Positions 27,414 to 36,584 are shown, counted from the first letter of the stretch. The stretch is DNA of 50,275 nt from an uncultured Kiloniellales bacterium (GCA_947258885.1 CAMYKD010000077.1:1-50275); one strand, 5' to 3'. Notes: generated from the sequence alone by a model not told the origin. Made by a program: numbers and translations.

Positions 27414-27770
27414 TCAGTCGCCCTTGAGCCACGCCCAGGCTTCGGGCTCTTCGTCGGGCTCGTAGAAGCGTACCTCGCACTCCATGATCTCGTCGGCTTT
27501 TCTCGCCTCATTTTGCATTTGGGGGGTGCCGATGATCGCCACGCGCTCGAAATCGCTGCGGTGCTGGATGCGGGCGTGCAGGACATGGGACTCGACCTCC
27601 GGCGCCCAGCCCTCGATGCCCCGCCAATCGAGCAGGAGGCGGCCCGGCTTGACCCGGGCGAGGGCTTCCTCCGCCTCCGGCATGTGCGTCTCGAAGACCG
27701 CGGGCGTGATCGTCCCGGTGTATTTCAGGCAGAGGATGCGATCGCCATCCTCGAAATGCATCTCGAACAT
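27414..27770 (-). CDS. SpoIIAA-like (STAS-fold) protein
   Basis: A 118-residue protein. The core RLLLDWRGIEGWAPEV, HRSDFERVAIIG and the C-terminal EVRFYEPDEEPEAWAWLKG match the SpoIIAA-like family (STAS-related fold). Members are small cytosolic proteins, possibly binding lipids or nucleotides, without a known enzymatic role. Stands alone between the secreted-protein gene and the MFS gene. Confidence 0.85.
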   Translation of the reverse strand: MFEMHFEDGDRILCLKYTGTITPAVFETHMPEAEEALARVKPGRLLLDWRGIEGWAPEVESHVLHARIQHRSDFERVAIIGTPQMQNEARKADEIMECEVRFYEPDEEPEAWAWLKGD

Positions 27771-27927
27771 CGCCGCCCATCGCCCCCTTTTTTGTTTGCT
27801 TCCGCCGCCATTCTTGGTCCCACGGTCGAGTCTCGAGTTTCCGTAGTATAAGCCATGGCGGGCGGCCGAACAGCGGCAAGTGGCAAGGAAATCCCCATTG
27901 CCGCGGATTCCCGGCGAGAGGCCCGGT

Positions 27928-29148
27928 CTAATCGTCGGTCTCCAGCGTGTAGACCGAAGGCGTGGTCTTGGGCACGGGCACGAACTCGACGCGCTCGCCG
28001 GCGGCGGCGATGGGCCGCACCAACATGCGCGCCAGCAGGAACAGCGCGAGCAGACCCAGGATCACCGCCATGGCGAGGAACAGGCCGCCGGGCCCGAAAC
28101 GCTCCATCGCCGGGCCGATCACGAGCGGCCCGATTACCGCCCCGGCGGCGTAGACCAGCAACAGGCCGCTCGAGGTCTCGACCAGGCGCTCGTTCGGGGC
28201 GTAGTCGTTGGCGTGCGCCAGGCAGAGCGCGTAGAGCGGCACCATGAAGGCGCCGTGCAAGCCGGCCAGGCCGAAGGCGAGCGCCGTGCTGTCGAGCGCC
28301 GGGAAGGCCAGCGCCAGGCCGGTACCGACCGTGCCCAGCGAGCAGCCGGCCATGACCCAGCGCCGGTCGACGTGGTCCGAAAGGCGGCCGAGCGGCCACT
28401 GCGAGACCGTGCCGCCGGCGACGAAGGCGCCCATGAACAGCGTGATCTCGGCGACCGGCAGGGCGCGACCCTGGGCGAAGACCGGCCCGAGGGTCCAGAA
28501 GGCGCCCTCGACCATGCCGACCGCCAGGCAGCCGATGAAGCCGGCGGGCGAATAGCGGTAGAGCCGGGCGATCCTGAGCTGCGCGGTGGCGATCGGCTTG
28601 GGCGCGGCCGTGTCGGTCAGCGACAGCGGCACCAGCGACAGGGCGACCAGCATGGCCACCAGCGAGAACAACGGCCAGCCCATCGGGTCGTCGAGGTTGA
28701 CCATGAGCTGGCCGCCCAGGGTCACCACGTTGGTGACGATGATGTAGACCGACAGCACGCCGCCACGCACCTCGTTGCTCGACTGGTCGTTCAGCCAGGA
28801 CTCGACCACCATGTAGAGCACGGCCAGGCACAGCCCGGTGAAGCCGCGCAGGATCGACCAGGCGAGCGGATCGACGGCCAGCGGATAGACCAGCGTGGCC
28901 GCCGCCGCGAGCGCGGCGAAGCCGGCGAAACAACGGATATGGCCGACCCGCTTGACCGCCGGCGGGCCGACCAGGCAGCCGACGGCGAAGCCGGCGAAGT
29001 AGACCGCGCCCATCAGGCCGATGGTGCTGGCCGAGAAGGCCTCGAGCTGCGCGCGGATCGGCAGCAGCGTCTGCAGCAGGCCGTTGCCGAGGAACAGCGC
29101 CCCGGTGCCGATCAGAAGCGTGGCGATCGAGCGCGCTGCCGACGACAC
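27928..29148 (-). CDS. MFS transporter (YcaD-like)
   Basis: A 406-residue protein with twelve hydrophobic segments. The first half carries GNGLLQTLLPIRAQLE and GFAVGCLVGPPAVKRVGHIR (motif A type) and RGFTGLCLAVLYMVVESWLN. The second half has WPLGRLSDHVDRRWVMAG. The layout resembles YcaD/Bcr-type exporters or nutrient permeases of unknown substrate. No regulatory gene is adjacent. Confidence 0.88.
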   Translation of the reverse strand: MSSAARSIATLLIGTGALFLGNGLLQTLLPIRAQLEAFSASTIGLMGAVYFAGFAVGCLVGPPAVKRVGHIRCFAGFAALAAAATLVYPLAVDPLAWSILRGFTGLCLAVLYMVVESWLNDQSSNEVRGGVLSVYIIVTNVVTLGGQLMVNLDDPMGWPLFSLVAMLVALSLVPLSLTDTAAPKPIATAQLRIARLYRYSPAGFIGCLAVGMVEGAFWTLGPVFAQGRALPVAEITLFMGAFVAGGTVSQWPLGRLSDHVDRRWVMAGCSLGTVGTGLALAFPALDSTALAFGLAGLHGAFMVPLYALCLAHANDYAPNERLVETSSGLLLVYAAGAVIGPLVIGPAMERFGPGGLFLAMAVILGLLALFLLARMLVRPIAAAGERVEFVPVPKTTPSVYTLETDD

Positions 29149-29281
29149 CTTGGTCCCCCCTTGAACGAACGCGCGGGCGCTCGACGACGCCCCCTCGGCC
29201 GTCCAGCTATCATCTCGGCCGGGCGCGCGCCGCCGAAGTCCCTACGACGGCGCGGGCCCGGGCCGGGTTCTCCGGTTCACA

Positions 29282-30127
29282 CTACTCCGGCAGGGTACTG
29301 ATCACGTAGAGCGCCTGCAGAAGGCCGGTCGGCTTCGCCTCCTTGCCGAACGAGCTTCTGAACAGCGTCTCGATCGCGCCCGAACGGTAGACACGGCTCA
29401 GCGTGCGGTCGACGGCCAGCCGGAAGCCGCTGTCGCCGAGCGGCAAAGCCAAGGCGTAGGGCTCGAAGGTGAAGTGCTGCTCGGAAATGCGAAGGATGTC
29501 CCTGGACTTGCTTCCTGCCGCGAGGAAGATGAGGATCGCGCGATCTCCGAAGTATGCCGAGACCTCGCCTTTCTCCAGCTGCGCCAGACCGTCCTGGTGG
29601 TCGGCGACGGTCACCACTTCGGCGTCGACCGACAGCTTGGTCAGCGTGTTGCGCAGCGCCTCCTCGGTGGTCGTGCCGCCGCGCACGCCGACCTTGTGAC
29701 CGCTCAGCGCCTTCATGCCATCGGGGCCATCAGCGCGCAGTAGAACACTCGCGCCGCTGATGAAGGTCGGCAACGAGAAGTCGACCAGCTCGCGCCGCGA
29801 GAGCGTCGCCGTGGTGGCGCCGCAGAGGATGTCGATACGGCCGTCCTTGATGGCCTTGAAGCGGCCCTCGGTCGTAACCGGGACATAGTCGACCGAAAGC
29901 TTCGCGAGACCCAGGTCCGCTTTCAGCCTGGTCGCGATCGTCCGGCATAGATCGACCGAGTACCCGACGGCCTCGCCGATCTCCGACTTGTAGGAAAACG
30001 GGGCCGCGTCTTCCCTATAGCCCACTTTCAGCACGCCGGTCTGGCGCAGCTTGTCCAACTTGCCCGCCGCGGCCGCGGGGGCTTGTAACACCATCAAAGC
30101 CATAAGGCTGTACAATAGAAACCGCAT
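29282..30127 (-). CDS. Periplasmic amino-acid-type substrate-binding protein (ABC, family 3), orphan
   Basis: A 281-residue protein with a signal peptide (LYSLMALMVLQAPAAAAG) and the family 3 solute-binding signatures GVLKVGYREDAAPFSY, GYSVDLCRTIA, RFKAIKDGRIDILCGATTAT, RRELVDFSLPTF and VGVRGGTTTEEAL. It resembles glutamate/aspartate (GltI-like) receptors. No ABC permease or ATPase is nearby, so it either uses components elsewhere or has a sensory role. Confidence 0.88.
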   Translation of the reverse strand: MRFLLYSLMALMVLQAPAAAAGKLDKLRQTGVLKVGYREDAAPFSYKSEIGEAVGYSVDLCRTIATRLKADLGLAKLSVDYVPVTTEGRFKAIKDGRIDILCGATTATLSRRELVDFSLPTFISGASVLLRADGPDGMKALSGHKVGVRGGTTTEEALRNTLTKLSVDAEVVTVADHQDGLAQLEKGEVSAYFGDRAILIFLAAGSKSRDILRISEQHFTFEPYALALPLGDSGFRLAVDRTLSRVYRSGAIETLFRSSFGKEAKPTGLLQALYVISTLPE

Positions 30128-30438
30128 GAAGTCCTCCCTTCCTGCTCGGTGCTAGGAGCCGGTGAACCTGTAGACGCGATCGGCGACGTGCCGCAGTCCA
30201 AGGCTCCAGTATGACATTTCTAGAGCCCGGTGGGTGGTGTTGAAACGACTTTCTCTCTTCGCCCGCCGGGACACTACGCCAGCGGCAGGGGCATGCGGCC
30301 GGTCGGCCCTGGGAGACCGGCGCCATGCCTGGGACACGGCGGATGTGGCGCCGTCGCCGTGACGCTCCGGGTCCGGCGGGCTATGCTTGCGGCGCCCGGA
30401 GCGGGACTCCGGGCGTTGCGCTGGAGGGGGAGAGAACC
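30128..30438. other. Divergent intergenic region between the binding-protein gene and ogt
   Basis: About 310 bases hold the promoters of the two divergent genes. I see ribosome sites at both ends (GGAGGGGGAGAG before ogt) and several GC-rich short inverted repeats (such as GCCGGTC…GACCGGC near 30297–30330), but no gene, RNA or named operator. Confidence 0.4.
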
Positions 30439-30957
30439 ATGCACTATACCTATCTGGATAGTCCGGTCGGACGCTTGCTCCTGGCCGGCGACGAGGCGGG
30501 AGTGCGGCTGATTTGCTTTCCGAGCGAGAAGAGGAAGCGGACACCGGAGCCTGCCTGGCGGCACGACGACGCGCCCTTGGCCGAGGCCGTGCGGCAGCTC
30601 GAAGCCTATTTCGCCGGCGAGCTCGTCGACTTCGACCTGGCCCTGGCGCCCGAGGGCACGGCGTTCCAGCTTTCGGTCTGGCGGGCGCTGCGGCGGATCC
30701 CCTATGGCGAGACCGTCTCCTACGGCGAGGTGGCCAGGGCGATCGGCCGGCCGACCGCCAGCCGCGCGGTCGGCGCGGCCAACGGCAGCAACCCGCTGCC
30801 GATCGTCATCCCCTGCCACCGGGTGATCGGCAGCACGGGCAAGCTGACCGGCTTCGGCGGCGGCCTCGACACCAAGGCCGATCTGCTGGCGCTGGAGCGG
30901 CGGGGCCGGGCCGGCGTCGCGGAGCAGACCGCCTTCTCATTCGTCCGGCAGGGGTAA
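30439..30957 (+). CDS. ogt: Methylated-DNA–[protein]-cysteine S-methyltransferase (Ogt type)
   Basis: A 172-residue protein; GGAGGGGGAGAG precedes ATG 30439. The N-terminal ribonuclease-like domain (MHYTYLDSPVGRLLLAGDE) is followed by the alkyltransferase domain: FQLSVWRALRRIPYGETVSY, GRPTASRAVGAANGSNPLPI, and the active-site box IPCHRVIG with acceptor Cys C126. It repairs O6-alkylguanine and O4-alkylthymine in a single-turnover reaction. No ada regulator is adjacent. Confidence 0.95.
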   Translation: MHYTYLDSPVGRLLLAGDEAGVRLICFPSEKRKRTPEPAWRHDDAPLAEAVRQLEAYFAGELVDFDLALAPEGTAFQLSVWRALRRIPYGETVSYGEVARAIGRPTASRAVGAANGSNPLPIVIPCHRVIGSTGKLTGFGGGLDTKADLLALERRGRAGVAEQTAFSFVRQG

Positions 30958-31161
30958 CGGCCCCGCGCCGCGTACGCATCCGCCCGTGCTTGATCGGTTT
31001 GGTGGGGATGGACGACATGTCGACGCAGACCCTCAGATGGTGCGGTCGCTCTCTGGGTCAGCACCGTGGTCCGGCCGGCGGGCTTAACACTTGCTTATGA
31101 AATTGTGCGCTACGCGTTTGCCGATCCGATGGTCCTGGGCCATACAGGTACGGAGTTTCCG

Positions 31162-32538
31162 TTGACGCGTGGTCAGTTGGTAATTGCGGCTATCGTCATT
31201 GCGGCCGTGATCATCCTGTCGCGGCTGTTCTTGGACCGGGACACCGCACAATTGCGCGGTGATCCGGCGCTCGCCGGTTTCTTTGAATCGGTAGCCCCCT
31301 ATATCGACCCGGAACAGCCCGCCACCAGAGTGATGGACTTCGAACGGCTATTCGCTGCCGTCTATGCCCGCGTAGTGCGGGACTATGTTGACGAGCCGGA
31401 CGAGTCGGTCCTGATCGATGGCGCGATCTCCGGAGTTATGGACCTGAGCCCGATCCCAGAGGGGGAGCCTGCCGAACGTCTCGCCCTGGCCGCCATCGAT
31501 GGGATGTTTTCGACCCTCGATCCTCACTCGACCCTGTACTCCGCCGAAGCATTTGGCGAAATCAAGGTGCAGTCCAAGGGGCGTTTCGGCGGTCTGGGCT
31601 TGGAGGTCACGATGGACAGGGGCCTCGTCAAGGTCGTGTCGCCCATTGACGACACACCCGCCGAGAAAGCCGGGATCCGGGCAGGAGACGTGATCACCCA
31701 CGTCGATGGTGAGTCGCTGAGGGGTCTGGCGCTTTCCGAAGCCATCAGGCGTATGCGCGGCAAGATCGGCACGAAGGTCGCCATCTCTCTGCGCCGCCGG
31801 AACGGAGATACCTGGGACCTGACGCTCAGCCGTGAGATGATCCGATTGCGGCCGGTTCGCTCTCGTGTCGAGGAGGGTGTCGGTTACGTTCGGATTTCGG
31901 CTTTCAACGAACATGTTGCCGACCGGCTCCGCGGAGCCATCGCGGACTTCAGGGGGCAGCTCGCAGGGAAGCGGCTCGACGTGGTGCTCGATCTGCGCAG
32001 CAATCCGGGCGGTCTGCTAAGCCAGGCGGTCTCTGTTGCCGACACCTTCCTGGCCGAGGGGCCGATCGTGTCCGCGCTGGGTCGAATCGAAGAACGCAAC
32101 CAGCGCTTCGAAGCCAAGCCGGGCGATATCGCCGAAAGCGCTGCCTTGGTCGTACTTATCGATGCCGGTTCCGCCAGCGCCTCGGAGGTCGTCGCCTCGG
32201 CCCTGCAGTATCATGGCCGCGCTGTCGTCATGGGATCCCGCTCGTTCGGCAAGGGCACGGTGCAGACGATCGTTCCGCTGCGGAACGGCATGGCAGTTCG
32301 TCTGTCGACCCACCGATATCATACACCGTCGGGGGCCACTTTCGACGGAACGGGTGTCCGGCCCGACGTCACGATCGTACCCGCGGGCGAGGAGCACAAG
32401 GCAGGTTGGTCCGAACACGCGCTCGACGCCGTGGATTGTCCTCCGGCCGGAGACAAGGGGGATCGGGTCTTGGGCTGTGCGGTTGCGCTGCTTCGGGCCG
32501 GCAACCTCGAGAGCTTCCTGGCCGGAATGAGGCGCTGA
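31162..32538 (+). CDS. C-terminal processing peptidase (S41 family, CtpA-like)
   Basis: About 458 residues from TTG 31162, preferred because GGAG lies six bases upstream; ATG 31129 and GTG 31066 are alternatives without ribosome sites. One N-terminal membrane anchor (IAAIVIAAVIILSRLFLD) precedes a helical domain, a PDZ domain (GLGLEVTMDRGLVKVVSP; AGIRAGDVITHVDG) and the S41 protease core. The Ser/Lys dyad, 25 residues apart, is S339 (GSASASEV) and K364 (SFGKGTVQ). It is an anchored periplasmic protease of the tail-specific type. Third-position GC is lower than in neighbouring genes. Confidence 0.9.
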   Translation: MTRGQLVIAAIVIAAVIILSRLFLDRDTAQLRGDPALAGFFESVAPYIDPEQPATRVMDFERLFAAVYARVVRDYVDEPDESVLIDGAISGVMDLSPIPEGEPAERLALAAIDGMFSTLDPHSTLYSAEAFGEIKVQSKGRFGGLGLEVTMDRGLVKVVSPIDDTPAEKAGIRAGDVITHVDGESLRGLALSEAIRRMRGKIGTKVAISLRRRNGDTWDLTLSREMIRLRPVRSRVEEGVGYVRISAFNEHVADRLRGAIADFRGQLAGKRLDVVLDLRSNPGGLLSQAVSVADTFLAEGPIVSALGRIEERNQRFEAKPGDIAESAALVVLIDAGSASASEVVASALQYHGRAVVMGSRSFGKGTVQTIVPLRNGMAVRLSTHRYHTPSGATFDGTGVRPDVTIVPAGEEHKAGWSEHALDAVDCPPAGDKGDRVLGCAVALLRAGNLESFLAGMRR

Positions 32539-32542
32539 ACGG

Positions 32543-33760
32543 CTATCCTTGATCCTGTGCCGCGACGGCCCCGGCCTCGATCAGCGCCGCGATCTCCTTG
32601 GTCGAATAGCCGGCCTCGGCCAGGACCTCGCGGGTGTGTTCGCCGTAGAGCGGCGCGCCCTGGGCGACCTTGCCCGGCGTCTCGGAGAAGGTGATCGGCA
32701 GGCCGAGGGTGTCGACCGGGCCCAGGCGGCTGTGCTCGACCCGCGTCACCACCCCGCGCGCGAGAGCCTGGGGATCCTCGTGCATCTCGCCCACGGTGAG
32801 CACCGGGCCGGCCGGCACGCCGGCGGTCTCCAGGCGGTCCAGCCACTCCGCCGTCGTGTGTGTCCCGAAATAGGGCGTCAGCGTCTCGACCAGCGCTGGA
32901 AGATTGGCCATGCGCGCCGCGTTGGCGGCGAAGCGCGGATCCTCCGCCAATCGGGCGGCCTCGAGCACGTCGAGCAGGCGCAGCCAGTTGGCCTGGTTGG
33001 CGGCGCCGACGTTGATCCAGCCGTCGGCCGTCTCGAAGGTCTGATAGGGCGCGTTCAGCGGGTGGGCCGAGCCCATGGGCCCGGGCGACTGCCCCGTGGC
33101 AAACGCGATCGCAGATTGCCAGTAGGTGTGCACGATGCCGGCCTCGAACAGCGAGGTGTCGACCCGCTGGCCCCGGCCGGTCTCGAGGCGCTTCACGTAG
33201 GCGGCGACGATACCGAGCGCCCCCAGAATTCCAGCCGTGATGTCGGTGACCGGAGCGCCGACCTTGACCGGCGGCCGGCCCGCGCCCTCGCCGGTGATGC
33301 TCATCAGCCCGCTCATGCCCTGGGCGATCAGGTCGAAGCCGCCGCGCTCGGCGTAGGGGCCGGTGCGCCCGAAGCCGGAGATCTCGCAGTAGATCAGGCC
33401 GGGATTGTCGGTCCTGAGCGTGTCGTAGCCGAGGCCGAGGCGCTCCATGGTGCCTTTCCTGTAGTTCTCGACGACCGCGTCGGCCGTAGCCAGCAGTCGG
33501 CGCAGCACCGCCTTGCCGTCCGCGTGCTTCAGGTCGATGGCGATGCCGCGCTTGTTGCGGTTCATCATCATGAAGGCGGCCGGCTCGCCTTCGATCTCGG
33601 GCGGCAGGAAGCGCCGGGAGTCGTCGCCGCCGGGCAGCTTCTCGACCTTGATCACCTCGGCGCCGAGGTCGGCCAGCATGAGCCCGCAGACCGGCCCGGC
33701 CATGATGTGGGCCAGCTCGACGACCTTGAGGCCGGTGAGCGGTCCCGGGCGCCCGGTCAT
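32543..33760 (-). CDS. Family III CoA-transferase (CaiB/BaiF)
   Basis: A 405-residue protein. It shows GLKVVELAHIMAGPVCGLML, LGAEVIKVEKLPGGDDSR, NRNKRGIAIDLK, ENYRKGTMERLGLGYD, the catalytic Asp in RGGFDLIAQGMSG, and PLNAPYQTFETADGW near the middle. Such enzymes move CoA from a donor acyl-CoA to a carboxylate such as a hydroxy or branched dicarboxylic acid. Last gene of the minus-strand cluster with an enoyl-CoA hydratase and a TRAP transporter, separated from the hydratase by a REP pair. Confidence 0.92.
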   Translation of the reverse strand: MTGRPGPLTGLKVVELAHIMAGPVCGLMLADLGAEVIKVEKLPGGDDSRRFLPPEIEGEPAAFMMMNRNKRGIAIDLKHADGKAVLRRLLATADAVVENYRKGTMERLGLGYDTLRTDNPGLIYCEISGFGRTGPYAERGGFDLIAQGMSGLMSITGEGAGRPPVKVGAPVTDITAGILGALGIVAAYVKRLETGRGQRVDTSLFEAGIVHTYWQSAIAFATGQSPGPMGSAHPLNAPYQTFETADGWINVGAANQANWLRLLDVLEAARLAEDPRFAANAARMANLPALVETLTPYFGTHTTAEWLDRLETAGVPAGPVLTVGEMHEDPQALARGVVTRVEHSRLGPVDTLGLPITFSETPGKVAQGAPLYGEHTREVLAEAGYSTKEIAALIEAGAVAAQDQG

Positions 33761-33764
33761 CCCG

Positions 33765-33848
33765 AAAAAATGGGGTCAGACCCCATTTTCTCTCTGTAAT
33801 CCATTGAATTCATTGTTACTCCGATAAATAGGGTCTGACCCTATTTTT
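33765..33848 (-). repeat. Pair of REP palindromes, RAYT family (GGGTC-N-GACCC)
   Basis: The first palindrome, 33767–33789, has 11-bp arms AAAATGGGGTC / GACCCCATTTT around A. The second, 33826–33846, has 10-bp arms AAATAGGGTC / GACCCTATTT around T. They are 36 bases apart and face each other in inverted central orientation, like the pair at the RAYT gene. Both lie between the CoA-transferase start and the hydratase stop. Confidence 0.85.
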
Positions 33849-33863
33849 GTTCCCTCTCCTGCC

Positions 33864-34643
33864 TTACCGTCCCTTGAACTCCGGCTTCTTCTTGTCCAGG
33901 AACGAGCGGTAGCCGATCTGGAAGTCCTCGGTGGCGTAGCAGAGGTAGCCCTCGTCCGATTCCGCCTCGCTGAGCGGCCTCGGATCCTCGAGGCGCTCCA
34001 GGAAGGCCTTGTGCCAACGGGCGACCAGCGGCGCGCCCTCGGCGATCCGCTTCGCCGACGCAGTGGCCTCGGCCTCGACCTCGCCGTCGGGCACCACCCG
34101 GTTGACCAGGCCCTTGGCCAGGGCCTCCTCGGCGTCGAAGATACGGCCTTCCAGGAGGATCTCCAGCGTCGTCGCGCGCCCCACGAGGCGCCTCAGCCCG
34201 TCGATCTCCGGATAGGCCATGACCAGGCCCAGGCGCTTGATCGGCACGCCGAAACGGCTCGACAGCCCGCAGATCCTGATGTCGCAGAGCGCCGCGATCT
34301 CGAGCCCGCCGCCGACGCAGATGCCCTCGATCAGGGCCACGGTCGGATGGCGGCAGGTCTTGAGCGCGGTCAGCGAGCGATGCAGGATCTCGCCGTAGGC
34401 CTTGGCCTGCTCGGGGTTAGAGCGGTCGGTCTCGAACTCGGAGATGTCGTTGCCCGGCGAAAAGGCCCGGCCGCCGGCCCCGCGCAGCACCACGCAGCGC
34501 AGCGCGTCCTCGGCCGAGAGCTCCTCCATGACCGCGCCGAGCCGGGTCCACATGGGCTTGGTCAGCGCGTTCAGCTTGTCGGGCCGGTTGAGCGTCACGG
34601 TGGCGACCGGGCCGTCGCGCTGGACCAGGATCAGGTCGGACAT
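33864..34643 (-). CDS. Enoyl-CoA hydratase/isomerase family protein
   Basis: A 259-residue crotonase. The start at 34643 (MSDLILVQRDG) has AGGAGAG upstream; a further ATG at 34673 would extend into a REP element and is rejected. TLNRPDKLNALTKPMW, the oxyanion segments GRAFSPGNDISEF and GICVGGGLEIAALCDI (with a Glu at the first catalytic position) and GRIFDAEEALAKGLVNRVVP are clear. It probably acts on a CoA ester formed by the neighbouring CoA-transferase. It is flanked on both sides by REP pairs of different families. Confidence 0.9.
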   Translation of the reverse strand: MSDLILVQRDGPVATVTLNRPDKLNALTKPMWTRLGAVMEELSAEDALRCVVLRGAGGRAFSPGNDISEFETDRSNPEQAKAYGEILHRSLTALKTCRHPTVALIEGICVGGGLEIAALCDIRICGLSSRFGVPIKRLGLVMAYPEIDGLRRLVGRATTLEILLEGRIFDAEEALAKGLVNRVVPDGEVEAEATASAKRIAEGAPLVARWHKAFLERLEDPRPLSEAESDEGYLCYATEDFQIGYRSFLDKKKPEFKGR

Positions 34644-34659
34644 GGTATCTCTCTCCTTG

Positions 34660-34745
34660 AAAAAAGGGGACATTCATATTTTTCCGGGCGTGGCAAAGGA
34701 GGCTCTGGAGACGCGGCGAGAAAAATAAGAATGTCCCCTTTTTCC
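34660..34745 (-). repeat. Inverted pair of a second REP family (GGGGACATTC core)
   Basis: AAAAAAGGGGACATTCATAT (from 34660) and, inverted, ATAAGAATGTCCCCTTTTT (34725–34743) form arms of about 24 bases with two mismatches, around a 36-base GC-rich centre. The core differs from the GGGTC-N-GACCC family; it is a pattern I associate with another RAYT group. The pair separates dctM from the enoyl-CoA hydratase gene. Confidence 0.8.
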
Positions 34746-34747
34746 AC

Positions 34748-36010
34748 TCAGCGGTAGAAGAACTCGACCAGGCTCATCGGAATCGCCGGCAGATAGGTCA
34801 CCATCATGAGAATCGCGAAGAGCACCGAGATGAAATAGATGTTCACCTTGGACACCTCCCAGATGTTCGCCTTGGCGATCGAGCAGGCGGTGATCAGCAC
34901 GCTGGCCACAGGCGGCGTCTGCTGGCCGATGCCGAGGTTCAGCGTCACGACAAGGCCGAAGTGCACCGGGTCGATGCCGACCGCGGTGACCAGCGGCATG
35001 ACGACCGGCACGACCAGTATGATTGCCGCCGCCGAATGCAGGAAGAGGCCGATCAGCAGGAAGAAGACGTTGAGCAGCGCCAGCACGGCATAGCGGTTGT
35101 CGGTCCACTGCAGGATCGCGATGGCCAGCTTCTGCGGCACCCCGACCAGGGCCGAGGCCGCGACCAGCAGCATGACGACCGCGGTCTGCAGCCCGCCCTC
35201 TATGATCGCCTGCTTGAGAAAGGGCCAGTCGAGCTCGCGATAGACCACGCCGCCGATGAACAGCGCCGCGGCGACGGCCAGGCCCGCCCCCTCGGTGGCG
35301 GTCACCAGGCCGCCGAAGATACCGCCCAGGATGATCACCGGCAGGACGAGCGCCCAGGAGGCCTGCTTGAAGGTGGTCCACAGCTTCGACAGCGCGAAGA
35401 TCTCCTCGACCGGCCAGTTCTGGCGCCGCGCCATCCAATAGGAAAGGCTCATCATGCCGAGCCCGCCCAAGACCCCGGGGATGATGCCGGCGACGAAGAG
35501 CTGGACGATCGAGCTGTCCGACATGACGCCGTAGAGGATCATCGGGATCGACGGCGGGATAATCACCGCGATGGTCGCCGAGGAGGAGGTTACCGCCGCG
35601 GCGAAGGCCTTGGGATAGCCGCGGCGCTTCATGGCCGGGATCAGGATCGAGCCGGTCGCCGCCACGTCGGCCACGGCCGAGCCCGAGATCTCGGCGAAGA
35701 ACATCGAGACGCCGATGTTGACGATCGCCAGGCCGCCGCGCACGAAGCCGAGCAGGGCCGAGGCGAAGGCGATCAGCCGGCGCGAGATGCCCGAGGCGTT
35801 CATGATCGCGCCGGCCAGGATGAACATGGGAATGGCCAGCAGCGGAAACTTGGTGGCGCCGTCGTACATGACCAGGGCCACGTTGGGCAGGATGTCCGCG
35901 CCCTGGGTCAGCAGCATGGCGGTGACCGCCACCACGCCGAGCGCGACGGCGATCGGCACGTCGATCAGGATCAGCGCGAAGAGGCCCGCGATCATCAGCA
36001 GGAGAGTCAC
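34748..36010 (-). CDS. dctM: TRAP transporter large permease DctM
   Basis: A 420-residue protein with about twelve transmembrane segments. The signatures PLLAIPMFILAGAIMNASGI, EISGSAVADVAATGSILIPA, TIAVIIPPSIPMILYGVMSD and GIGQQTPPVASVLI are those of DctM. It overlaps dctQ by four bases (ATGA type). With DctQ and DctP it imports a carboxylate with sodium symport. Its 3' end abuts a REP pair. Confidence 0.95.
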   Translation of the reverse strand: MTLLLMIAGLFALILIDVPIAVALGVVAVTAMLLTQGADILPNVALVMYDGATKFPLLAIPMFILAGAIMNASGISRRLIAFASALLGFVRGGLAIVNIGVSMFFAEISGSAVADVAATGSILIPAMKRRGYPKAFAAAVTSSSATIAVIIPPSIPMILYGVMSDSSIVQLFVAGIIPGVLGGLGMMSLSYWMARRQNWPVEEIFALSKLWTTFKQASWALVLPVIILGGIFGGLVTATEGAGLAVAAALFIGGVVYRELDWPFLKQAIIEGGLQTAVVMLLVAASALVGVPQKLAIAILQWTDNRYAVLALLNVFFLLIGLFLHSAAAIILVVPVVMPLVTAVGIDPVHFGLVVTLNLGIGQQTPPVASVLITACSIAKANIWEVSKVNIYFISVLFAILMMVTYLPAIPMSLVEFFYR

Positions 36011-36540
36011 TGCTCGGTCTCTCCGCTCTCAGGATCGACCGGTGGCAGCTCGTGGGAGATGCCGGCTTGCAGCCTGCGCCAATGGTCCGGCAGGCTGAGC
36101 GTCTCGCAGACCAGAAACAGCAGCGCGCCGATCGGGATGACCGACTGGGTGATCTGCACCGAGACCCCGGGCAGGCTGACCAGGGAGTCGCCCTCCAGCA
36201 CGTCGAGCACCACCAATCCGGTCCAGGCGAGCATGAGGAAGAAGGCGTAGACGCAGACCTCGGCGATGACGGCCGCAACAAGACGCCAGCGCAAGGGCAG
36301 GGCCAGGATCAGGCCGTCGAAGCCGATGTGCCCGCGCTTGAGCGCGGCCAGCGCGGCCCCGTAGTAGGTGATCCAGGCCAGCATGACCGACGCGACCTCG
36401 TCGTACCACGCCAGCGAGGCCCCGGCCTTGCGATAGACGACCGCGACCACGACGACGATCGTCAGTGCGATCATCAGAAAGATCAGAATCGCTTCCAGAA
36501 GGCGCTCAAAGGCCCCCTGCGCGCGGGCTAGCCACTGCAC
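36007..36540 (-). CDS. dctQ: TRAP transporter small permease DctQ
   Basis: A 177-residue protein with four hydrophobic segments; the signature ASLAWYDEVASVMLAWITYYGA (fragment WYDEVASVMLAWITYYG) and KRGHIGFDGLILALP are typical of DctQ. It forms the inner-membrane complex with DctM, whose start codon overlaps its stop by four bases. Upstream is a strong stem-loop separating it from dctP. Confidence 0.92.
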   Translation of the reverse strand: MQWLARAQGAFERLLEAILIFLMIALTIVVVVAVVYRKAGASLAWYDEVASVMLAWITYYGAALAALKRGHIGFDGLILALPLRWRLVAAVIAEVCVYAFFLMLAWTGLVVLDVLEGDSLVSLPGVSVQITQSVIPIGALLFLVCETLSLPDHWRRLQAGISHELPPVDPESGETEQ

Positions 36541-36584
36541 GTCCGCCCTCGCTCCTCTCCATCCGGGATCAGCTGCTGGAAGAT

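Noticed and set aside
27205-27480. Minus-strand frame with APCPVCGQD and a distal Cys, resembling a zinc ribbon
   Set aside because: No usable start codon except inside the SpoIIAA-like gene, and it runs through a strong hairpin; at most a decayed fragment.
34643-34673. Upstream ATG extending the enoyl-CoA hydratase
   Set aside because: The extra residues come from a REP element, while the ATG at 34643 has an AGGAGAG ribosome site.
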